A stretch of DNA of 6,016 nt from contig CAMMZE010000073.1 in assembly GCA_946529195.1 (NCBI GenBank), forward strand, positions 1 through 6,016, read 5' to 3'. This document shows, in pieces, positions 1-4,998 of this stretch. The notes under the pieces were generated by a model, which was given only the letters and a program-made list of their open reading frames with translations, had not been told where the DNA came from and ran no database searches. Position 1 is the first letter of the stretch; each line of letters opens with the position of its first letter. This DNA comes from an uncultured Lachnospiraceae bacterium. Lineage in GTDB: Bacteria; Bacillota_A; Clostridia; Lachnospirales; Lachnospiraceae. Position numbers and translations under genes: made by a program.

Positions 1-777
1 GCCAAGATCATTTTCGTATTCTTTGTGGCATCGATGCTGTATAAAAACACCAGTTTTCAGCGGATCGTGATCACGACGGCAGCGGCAGCCGGATTTGTAT
101 GCATACTGGTTGCAGAAACCGATCTTGGCGCGGCAGTGATCTTTTTCATCACCTATCTGGTGATGCTTTATGTCGCTACCAGAAAGTTTTTGTGGACAGG
201 TCTGGGACTGGGACTTGGCGCAGCGGCGGCTGTGATTGCTTCCCGGCTCTTCTCACATGTACAGAGACGTATCATTGCCTGGAGAGATCCCTGGAGCAAT
301 TATGATGATGCAGGCTATCAGATCGCCCAGTCGCTCTTTGCCATCAGCACGGGCGGATGGTTCGGTATGGGGCTGTTCTGCGGCATGCCGGAGATGATCC
401 CTGTCAAAGAGAGTGATTTTATTTTCGCAGTAATAGCAGAAGAGCTTGGCGGCATTTTTGCAATCTGCCTGCTGCTGGTCTATGTGAGCTGTTTCATTAT
501 GTTCATCAATATTTCTCTGCAGCTCACCAACAATTTCTACAAGCTTCTGGCAGTCGGCCTCAGTATATCTTATGCATTTCAGATCTTTCTGTGCACCGGC
601 GGCGTGATCAAGCTGATCCCGCATACCGGCGTTACACTTCCGCTGATCAGTTATGGCGGATCGTCGATCTTGTCGACGATTATCGTATTTGCAGTCATTC
701 AGGGTCTGTATCTGCTCAAACAAAGGGAGGATGGTCTTCTTGAACAAAGACGGCAGGAAATCAGGAGAAGGGCGTAA
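1..777 (+). CDS. FtsW/RodA/SpoVE-family (SEDS) peptidoglycan glycosyltransferase, 5'-truncated
   Basis: Polytopic membrane enzyme that polymerises lipid II into glycan strands. The frame is open from base 1, so the N-terminal part lies outside the window; 258 residues are present, beginning at the lysine region that normally follows a PSE motif. Family marks, in window residue numbers: ETDLG at 39-43 (usually [QE]PDLG), the DAGYQ...S segment near 102-110, then GWFGMG. Next comes the extracytoplasmic loop with E131 and D139 (ESDFIFAVIAEELG); by spacing these match E. coli FtsW E289 and D297, the latter the putative catalytic aspartate. The C-terminal signature is TGVTLPLISYGGSS. Several hydrophobic helices follow one another and a short Arg/Glu-rich cytoplasmic tail ends the protein. 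Its last 38 bases overlap the downstream penicillin-binding protein, its expected transpeptidase partner, which suggests translational coupling. The sequence does not settle whether it serves elongation (RodA), division (FtsW) or sporulation (SpoVE); the partner resembles PbpA, which favours a RodA-like role. Family assignment is very secure. Confidence 0.95.
   Translation, partial: AKIIFVFFVASMLYKNTSFQRIVITTAAAAGFVCILVAETDLGAAVIFFITYLVMLYVATRKFLWTGLGLGLGAAAAVIASRLFSHVQRRIIAWRDPWSNYDDAGYQIAQSLFAISTGGWFGMGLFCGMPEMIPVKESDFIFAVIAEELGGIFAICLLLVYVSCFIMFINISLQLTNNFYKLLAVGLSISYAFQIFLCTGGVIKLIPHTGVTLPLISYGGSSILSTIIVFAVIQGLYLLKQREDGLLEQRRQEIRRRA
722..730 (+). promoter_or_regulatory. Ribosome binding site that decides the PBP start
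   Basis: AAAGGGAGG lies inside the end of the SEDS gene. It directly abuts the ATG at 731 (no spacer) but sits 9 bases before the TTG at 740. The spacing favours TTG 740 as the initiation codon, although ATG 731 would add only three residues. A second AGGAGG at 782-787 has no ATG, GTG or TTG in the right frame and range. Confidence 0.6.
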
Positions 778-2611
778 TATCAGGAGGATCAATCCTGAGG
801 AGCTGGACTCCTTTAGCCCGGATTTTATAGATGAAGATGAGGACTTTATGGAGTTCGACGTAGACGAATCCGATGTCGAGCGTGCCAGAGAGCTGGGACG
901 GGAAAAGGCAGAGCGTATGGAAAGAGAAAAAGGATCTGCCGGACAAAAGAGTTCTCAAAATGGAAAAACAGTAAAAAAGATGAGCCTTGACGGTGCAGAA
1001 GAGGACGCTGCGCCTGCAAACAGGAAAAGGCAGGCCGGGGAGCCGGCAGGCCGCAGACAGGCACAGCAGACAGCGAAAGAGAAAACCGCCAGGAAAAAAG
1101 CGGCTGTGCGGAAGACAGCATCGCCTTCCGGAAAAGCTGTATCTTCGCCTGACAGCGGGGATACCGTTCTGATCGGTCTGATGAACAAGAGAGAGACTAA
1201 CAAGGAGATCCGCAGGGCTTCCTATGTTATGCTCTTACTCTTTTTTGCAGTCATAGCTTATTTTGTTTATTTTGATGCAGCGCTGGGCCGCGGAATCGTC
1301 AATAATGAACATAACAGCAGGCTGGCGAAGATTGCGGAGTCAGTATCGCGCGGAGAGATCCTGTCAGCGGATGGAGAGGTGCTTGCATCGACAGATACAG
1401 ATGAAAATGGCAATCCTGTCCGGGTCTATCCTTATGGAAGGATGTTTTCCCATGTGATTGGCACATCGGCAGTCAATAAATCCGGCGTGGAGCTCTCAGA
1501 AGATTTTGATCTGGTGACTTCCACGATCAATCCGGTACAGAAGGTCATCAATGATCTGAGAGGCGAGAAGGATCCCGGCAATATCGTGACCACGACCCTC
1601 AATGCCAAGCTGCAGGAAGCGGCATGGTACGCGCTCGGAGACCGTTACGGAGTAGCCATAGCCATCGAGCCTTCGACAGGAAAGATTCTGTCTATGGTAT
1701 CGCTGCCGGATTATGATCCCAATGAGCTGCCGGATCAGTATGAAGATATCCTTGCGGATACATCCAGCAAGGTTCTTCTCAATCAGGCTCTGCAGGGCCA
1801 ATTTGTCCCCGGTTCTATTTTCAAGGTGATCACAACGCTTTCCTATCTGCGGAGCGGATATGATCCGGATGATTTTTACTATGAATGCGACGGTTATACG
1901 ACCCTGCTGGATGATGATGGAGAGTACAGTACCCTCAGCTGCTCTGAGGGAGAGATCCACGGAAGTCTGGATCTGATAGATGCTTTTGCAGAATCCTGCA
2001 ATTCAGCTTATGTCAATATCGGCGCCGCTGCTGGTCCTGCAAAGCTGAGAGAAACAGCTGACAGTCTGCTCTTTAACCAGAAACTTCCGACGGATCTGCC
2101 TACGGTGAAAAGCAGTTTTTCACTGTCAGATTCTGATAGTGAATGGAAGATCGGCGCAACCTCCATCGGTCAGGGTGATACGGTCATGACGCCCCTGCAT
2201 GCAGCCATGCTGGCAGCGGCAATCGCCAATGACGGAGAGCTGATGAAGCCTTATCTGATTGATAATGTGACCAGTGCAGACGGTAATGAAATCAAGCAGA
2301 ATACGCCGGAAAGCGCCGGAACACTGATGACCTCTTCGGAAGCAGCGCTCCTGCAGGAGATGATGGAGGCAGTTGTAAACGAGGGTACAGGATACAATCT
2401 CTCCGGCAGATGGTATACGGCAGCGGGCAAGACAGGCACGGCGGAAGTGGAAGACCGGGGCAATAATGCCTGGTTTATCGGATATGCGCCGGCAGAGGAT
2501 CCCAAAATCGCCGTCTGCGTGCTGATTGAAGATGCCGGGGTGGCAAGCAGTGAAGCAGTGCCGGTTGCGGCAGCTATGATGGATACTTATTTAGGTTCTC
2601 TTGAAGAATAA
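740..2611 (+). CDS. Class B penicillin-binding protein (PbpA-like D,D-transpeptidase) with a long charged N-terminal tail
   Basis: Peptidoglycan cross-linking enzyme anchored in the membrane and acting outside the cell, partner of the SEDS polymerase just upstream. Read from TTG 740 it has 623 residues (626 from ATG 731). Residues 1-160 are predicted cytoplasmic: an acidic stretch (about 18-50, with DEDEDFMEFDVDESD), then Lys/Arg/Ala/Gln-rich low complexity to about 145. A single membrane helix spans about 161-180 (YVMLLLFFAVIAYFVYF). An N-terminal PBP module follows (SRGEILSADGEVLAST, VYPYGRMFSHVIG), then the transpeptidase domain with all three active-site motifs: SxxK at S359-K362 (SIFK), SxN at 419-421 (SCN) and KTG at 564-566 (KTGTAE). 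The protein ends about 57 residues after KTG, with no PASTA domain. The module order without a large dimerisation domain recalls actinobacterial PbpA, which also pairs with RodA. The tail is longer than I remember for Lachnospiraceae relatives (about 470-500 residues in total). It probably shares a transcript with the gene before it. Confidence 0.93.
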   Translation: MNKDGRKSGEGRNIRRINPEELDSFSPDFIDEDEDFMEFDVDESDVERARELGREKAERMEREKGSAGQKSSQNGKTVKKMSLDGAEEDAAPANRKRQAGEPAGRRQAQQTAKEKTARKKAAVRKTASPSGKAVSSPDSGDTVLIGLMNKRETNKEIRRASYVMLLLFFAVIAYFVYFDAALGRGIVNNEHNSRLAKIAESVSRGEILSADGEVLASTDTDENGNPVRVYPYGRMFSHVIGTSAVNKSGVELSEDFDLVTSTINPVQKVINDLRGEKDPGNIVTTTLNAKLQEAAWYALGDRYGVAIAIEPSTGKILSMVSLPDYDPNELPDQYEDILADTSSKVLLNQALQGQFVPGSIFKVITTLSYLRSGYDPDDFYYECDGYTTLLDDDGEYSTLSCSEGEIHGSLDLIDAFAESCNSAYVNIGAAAGPAKLRETADSLLFNQKLPTDLPTVKSSFSLSDSDSEWKIGATSIGQGDTVMTPLHAAMLAAAIANDGELMKPYLIDNVTSADGNEIKQNTPESAGTLMTSSEAALLQEMMEAVVNEGTGYNLSGRWYTAAGKTGTAEVEDRGNNAWFIGYAPAEDPKIAVCVLIEDAGVASSEAVPVAAAMMDTYLGSLEE

Positions 2612-2628
2612 AATGTAACAGTACATTT
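2611..2628. repeat. Short inverted repeat after the PBP gene
   Basis: AAATGTA and TACATTT are perfect 7-base inverted arms around a 4-base centre ACAG. The repeat begins at the last base of the PBP stop codon and lies 32 bases before the Nudix start. The stem is AT-rich and lacks a T-run, so it is a poor terminator. It could be a mild RNA hairpin or a dyad operator (TGTA-N4-TACA core). No regulator can be named from the sequence. Confidence 0.35.
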
Positions 2629-2660
2629 CCGGGATAAATAAATTGGGAGGCGTTAAAAAA

Positions 2661-3110
2661 ATGGCACAGGCAGTGAGCTGCGGAGGCGTTGTGATCCGGA
2701 AGGGAAAGGTACTTCTGCTCTATAAAAATTATAAAAACAGATACGACGGCTGGGTCATGCCAAAAGGCACAGTGGAAGCGGGAGAAGAGTTTTCTGACAC
2801 AGCCTTGCGGGAAGTGCGGGAAGAGGCGGGGATCAGCACATCCATCGTTTCTTATATCGGGAAGAGCCGCTATTCCTTCAATACATCCCGCGATACGATT
2901 GCAAAGGAAGTGCACTGGTATCTGATGAGCACCGCGGATGATTACTGCAGGCCTCAGCACGAAGAGTACTTTGAAGACGCCGGGTATTATAAGTATCACG
3001 AGGCCAGACATCTGCTCAAATACAACAATGAGCGGCATATTCTGGAACAAGCCTTTGCTATTTACAGGGAAATGGAAAAGAAGGGAACCTGGAAGGAAAA
3101 CGAAAAATAA
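2661..3110 (+). CDS. Nudix hydrolase, possibly diadenosine-polyphosphate type
   Basis: Small soluble hydrolase of nucleoside diphosphate-linked compounds; 149 residues, normal for a single-domain Nudix protein. The Nudix box at residues 36-58 fits GX5EX7REUXEEXGU exactly: G36, E42, then R50 E51 V52 R53 E54 E55 A56 G57 I58, with E51, E54 and E55 as expected metal ligands. The preceding WVMPKG and the later PQHEEY segment are reminiscent of Ap4A-hydrolase-like Nudix proteins, but substrate cannot be fixed from sequence. The start is ATG 2661, preceded by GGGAGG at 2645-2650 with 10 bases spacing; a TTG at 2643 in the same frame would put this ribosome binding site inside the gene and is rejected. 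It begins 49 bases after the PBP gene with no clear terminator or promoter between, so co-transcription with the cell-wall pair is likely, though a shared function is not shown. Confidence 0.93.
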   Translation: MAQAVSCGGVVIRKGKVLLLYKNYKNRYDGWVMPKGTVEAGEEFSDTALREVREEAGISTSIVSYIGKSRYSFNTSRDTIAKEVHWYLMSTADDYCRPQHEEYFEDAGYYKYHEARHLLKYNNERHILEQAFAIYREMEKKGTWKENEK

Positions 3111-3132
3111 CTCGAAAAATGTGAATTTTTTG

Positions 3133-3161
3133 TTGCATTATTTTTAAAAATACTGTAATAT
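3133..3161 (+). promoter_or_regulatory. Predicted sigma-70/SigA promoter for the tRNA-Arg unit
   Basis: A -35 box TTGCAT (3133-3138) and a -10 box TAATAT (3156-3161) are separated by 17 bases. An A/T-rich stretch at 3114-3131 could act as an UP element. Most of the spacer is a 14-base perfect palindrome, TATTTTTAAAAATA (3139-3152). The start point expected 6-8 bases after the -10 box is about 3167-3169, which is the tRNA 5' end itself. The promoter is predicted by eye. Confidence 0.6.
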
Positions 3162-3168
3162 AAATGGT

Positions 3169-3240
3169 GCATCTGTAGCTCAGTGGATAGAGCAACGGTT
3201 TCCGGAGCCGTGTGCGAGGGTTCGATTCCCTTCAGATGCA
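3169..3240 (+). tRNA. tRNA-Arg, anticodon CCG
   Basis: A complete cloverleaf can be drawn. The acceptor stem GCATCTG/CAGATGC (3169-3175 with 3233-3239) is perfect. The D stem GCTC/GAGC encloses the loop AGTGGATA, with A after GG as expected of the arginine identity base A20. The anticodon stem ACGGT/GCCGT has one U-G pair; its loop TTCCGGA puts CCG at 3202-3204, reading codon CGG, with G at position 37. The variable loop has 4 bases and the T stem GAGGG/CCCTT (one G-U pair) carries loop TTCGATT. The discriminator is A3240, and no CCA is encoded, so CCA must be added after 3' trimming. CGG codons are common in the neighbouring rluF and ligA genes, so this tRNA has clear use. It sits only 31 bases upstream of the next start codon. 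Confidence 0.96.
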
Positions 3241-3271
3241 TTTCGTTTATTTAAACAGGGAGGTCATATAT

Positions 3272-4144
3272 ATGAGTGATCAGACAAAAGATAATAAGAA
3301 AAAGAGCCGTACATCCGGAAAGCCCGCGGCGAAGCAGAGGCAGCGCCAGGGTGCTTCCAAACGTGCGAATAAAAACGGCGTACTCATTATCCTGCTGACG
3401 ATCATTGTGATCGCCGCAGTGATCGGCGGCGTTATTTATAATTTCAGAAACAGATCCTCTGCCGGAAGCAGTACTTCTTCTGAGCCTTCCATCAGTGTAG
3501 AGGCCAGCAATTCTCTGGAGCATAATAAGTATCCTGAGATCAATGAGCTGGTATCCAACTACCGCAAGGCGATCCTGGATGAGGATACAGAGCTTCTGAA
3601 AAAAGTTTATAATACGGATGTAGATGTGAATGCCAGGATTCTGGAAGGTTCTTCCTCCATTATCGAGTCTTATAATAATACACAGTATTATACCAAGGCC
3701 GGCATGGCTGACGGAGAGTACGTGGCATTTGTTTACGATGAACTCAAGATTCGTGATATCAAGACACCTGCTCCCAACCTTTCCGTATTTTATATCAAGT
3801 CAGCGGAAGACGGCAGCAAGTATATCTACCGCGGCGAGTACAATGCCCAGAGCGGTACCTTTACCATGGATGAGCAGACCCAGTCCTACATCGATTCTCT
3901 TTACAATGAGTCCGATGTGATGGAGCTGATTGCATCAGTCAATGAAAAGATGGAGGCTGCATGCGGCAAGGATTCCGATCTGGCTGCTTTCATCGATCAG
4001 ATCAGGGGTCGTACAGGTGCACAGCCTGCTACAGATATCCCGACAGAGACTGCTTCTGAGTCACAGACTGCAGGACAGTCCGAGACAAATGCTGAGACTG
4101 AGACAGAAACAGAGTCTGCTTCCGAGACGGAAACAGAAGAGTAA
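3272..4144 (+). CDS. Single-pass membrane protein of unknown function, Thr/Glu/Ser-rich C-terminus
   Basis: 290 residues. The start is ATG 3272, supported by AGGGAGGT at 3257-3264 with 7 bases spacing; an earlier in-frame ATG at 3212 would lie inside the tRNA and is rejected. Residues 1-36 form a strongly basic cytoplasmic tail (KKKSR, KQRQRQ). Residues 37-56 are one hydrophobic helix (VLIILLTIIVIAAVIGGVIY), so the rest should lie outside the cell. Residues 61-80 are a Ser-rich linker. Residues 85-245 form an alpha+beta domain beginning NELVSNYRKAILDEDTELLKKVY, a pattern like NTF2/SnoaL-type folds, with the strand-like stretches YVAFVYDELKI and LSVFYIKS. Residues 249-290 are low complexity, with ET/SE repeats. 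I recall similar uncharacterised proteins in Lachnospiraceae; no enzymatic motif, LPXTG anchor or lipobox is visible. It appears to be transcribed with the upstream tRNA and is followed by a strong terminator. The role is unknown. Confidence 0.88.
   Translation: MSDQTKDNKKKSRTSGKPAAKQRQRQGASKRANKNGVLIILLTIIVIAAVIGGVIYNFRNRSSAGSSTSSEPSISVEASNSLEHNKYPEINELVSNYRKAILDEDTELLKKVYNTDVDVNARILEGSSSIIESYNNTQYYTKAGMADGEYVAFVYDELKIRDIKTPAPNLSVFYIKSAEDGSKYIYRGEYNAQSGTFTMDEQTQSYIDSLYNESDVMELIASVNEKMEAACGKDSDLAAFIDQIRGRTGAQPATDIPTETASESQTAGQSETNAETETETESASETETEE
4082..4141 (+). repeat. Degenerate GAGACA-like hexamer tract encoding the Glu-Thr tail
   Basis: The last 20 codons of the membrane protein gene consist largely of alternating Glu and Thr codons (gagact, gagaca, gaaaca, gagacg, gaaaca). 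At the DNA level this is an imperfect 6-base repeat, broken by two Ala/Ser segments. Codons vary between units, so it is either old or kept at the protein level rather than freshly expanded. Confidence 0.45.
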
Positions 4145-4166
4145 CAGACACATAGATAGAGAACTT

Positions 4167-4205
4167 CAGACGAAAATCACATCTGCCAGGTGTGATTTTC
4201 GTTTG
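4167..4205 (+). terminator. Rho-independent terminator after the membrane protein gene
   Basis: A hairpin begins 22 bases after the stop codon. The inner stem is 13 pairs, 4171-4183 with 4189-4201, with one internal T-G pair and the 5-base loop TGCCA. It can extend outward to 4167/4205 through CAGA pairing with TTTG, including one G-T pair. The right arm ends ATTTTCGTTT, giving a split U-run, and the left arm has the matching AAAA run, so it could also act on transcripts from the other strand. It separates the tRNA-led unit from rluF-ligA. Confidence 0.75.
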
Positions 4206-4233
4206 CGTTATATCAGGATGAAAGGCATCAAAA

Positions 4234-4248
4234 GCCGCTGCAGGCGGC
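4234..4248 (+). other. Small GC-rich hairpin in the rluF leader
   Basis: GCCGC and GCGGC pair across the loop TGCAG, 12 bases before the rluF start codon. A second GGCGG just after it (4250-4254) overlaps the presumed ribosome binding site GGAG (4253-4256), so the left arm could pair with either copy. This might modulate translation of rluF, but the stem is only 5 pairs and may be chance. No convincing promoter is seen in 4206-4260. Confidence 0.25.
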
Positions 4249-4260
4249 AGGCGGAGAAAG

Positions 4261-4998
4261 ATGGAAAAGAAATCGGAGACAGAGTCCGGGATCCGGCTGA
4301 ATAAGTATTTAAGTGACCTAGGCGTATGCTCCCGCAGAGAGGCAGACAGGCTGTCGGATCAGGGCAGGATCACGGTAGACGGCATAGCGGCTGTCCCCGG
4401 CACCAGAGTCAAAAAGGGGCAGGAGGTCTGTGTAGACGGAAAGCCTGTCGGGGAGCGGCCGGATAAGGTTGTGATCGCTCTTTATAAGCCCCGCGGCATT
4501 GTATGTACGACTGACCGGGTACGGGAGAAGGACAATATTATTGACTTTCTGAAGTATCCGGAGCGGATCTACCCCATCGGCAGACTGGACAAGGAGTCTG
4601 AGGGACTGATTCTGCTGACCAATGACGGAAGCCTGGTCAATCATATCCTGAAAGGCAGCAGCTATCACGAAAAAGAGTATATCGTCACGGTCGACAAGCC
4701 GGTCACCGAAGTTTTTCTGAAGGGTATGGCCGGCGGTGTTGATATTCCGGACGGGAGGACACGTCCCTGCCAGGTCAGCAAGATCAGCGAGAGGACTTTC
4801 TCTATTATATTGACGCAGGGAATGAACCGGCAGATCCGCTATATGTGCCGTCATTTCCATTACCGGGTTCTCCGGCTCAAAAGGATCCGGATCATGAATA
4901 TCACATTGGGAGATCTGCGTACCGGAAAATGGCGTTATCTGACAGGGGAAGAGCTTGCGCAGATGAAAAAAATGTTCGGAAAGGAAGTGCGCAGATGA
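4261..4998 (+). CDS. rluF: 23S rRNA pseudouridine synthase, RluF type
   Basis: Cytoplasmic RNA-modifying enzyme that isomerises uridine to pseudouridine in large-subunit rRNA; E. coli RluF acts at U2604. 245 residues. An S4 RNA-binding domain covers about 11-58 (RLNKYLSDLGVCSRREADRL). The RsuA/RluB/E/F catalytic domain follows, with ALYKPRGIVCTT at 73-84 and the catalytic aspartate D110 in YPIGRLDKESEGLILLTNDG. The segment HEKEYIVTVDKPVTE (136-150), then GMNRQIRYMC and RIMNITLG, match RluF more closely than RluB or RsuA as I remember them. E. coli RluF is about 290 residues and has a longer C-terminus. The start is ATG 4261 with a weak GGAG at 4253-4256 only 4 bases away; the S4 domain begins at residue 11, so no later start fits. 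The stop overlaps the ligA start by 4 bases (ATGA), indicating coupled translation. The exact target site in this organism is inferred. Confidence 0.9.
   Translation: MEKKSETESGIRLNKYLSDLGVCSRREADRLSDQGRITVDGIAAVPGTRVKKGQEVCVDGKPVGERPDKVVIALYKPRGIVCTTDRVREKDNIIDFLKYPERIYPIGRLDKESEGLILLTNDGSLVNHILKGSSYHEKEYIVTVDKPVTEVFLKGMAGGVDIPDGRTRPCQVSKISERTFSIILTQGMNRQIRYMCRHFHYRVLRLKRIRIMNITLGDLRTGKWRYLTGEELAQMKKMFGKEVRR

Noticed and set aside
653..739. Upstream extension of the PBP reading frame to ATG 653
   Set aside because: It would overlap the conserved SYGGSS end of the SEDS gene by 125 bases; the ribosome binding site at 722-730 points to 740 or 731.
253..792. 179-codon open frame on the - strand
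   Set aside because: It lies opposite the conserved SEDS gene and PBP start, and its translation shows no recognisable domain or membrane pattern.
1496..1960. 154-codon open frame on the - strand
   Set aside because: It lies opposite the PBP transpeptidase domain containing the SxxK motif.
3115..3130. AAAAAT...ATTTTT hairpin after the Nudix gene as a terminator
   Set aside because: The stem is only six A-T pairs around a 4-base loop, too weak; the tract is better read as an AT-rich promoter upstream region.
3212..3271. Upstream extension of the membrane protein gene starting at ATG 3212
   Set aside because: That ATG lies inside the tRNA, whereas ATG 3272 has a strong ribosome binding site at good spacing and gives a normal basic N-tail.
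4020..4141. Cell-wall sorting signal at the end of the membrane protein
   Set aside because: No LPXTG-like motif, hydrophobic segment or basic tail follows; the end is simply Glu/Thr/Ser-rich.
4218..4304. Possible 28-residue leader peptide overlapping the rluF start
   Set aside because: There is no properly spaced ribosome binding site (CAGG almost touches the ATG) and no attenuator-like codon run; the same bases are explained by the rluF leader.
4318..4860. 180-codon open frame on the - strand
   Set aside because: It lies wholly opposite rluF, which has catalytic and S4 motifs in the + frame.
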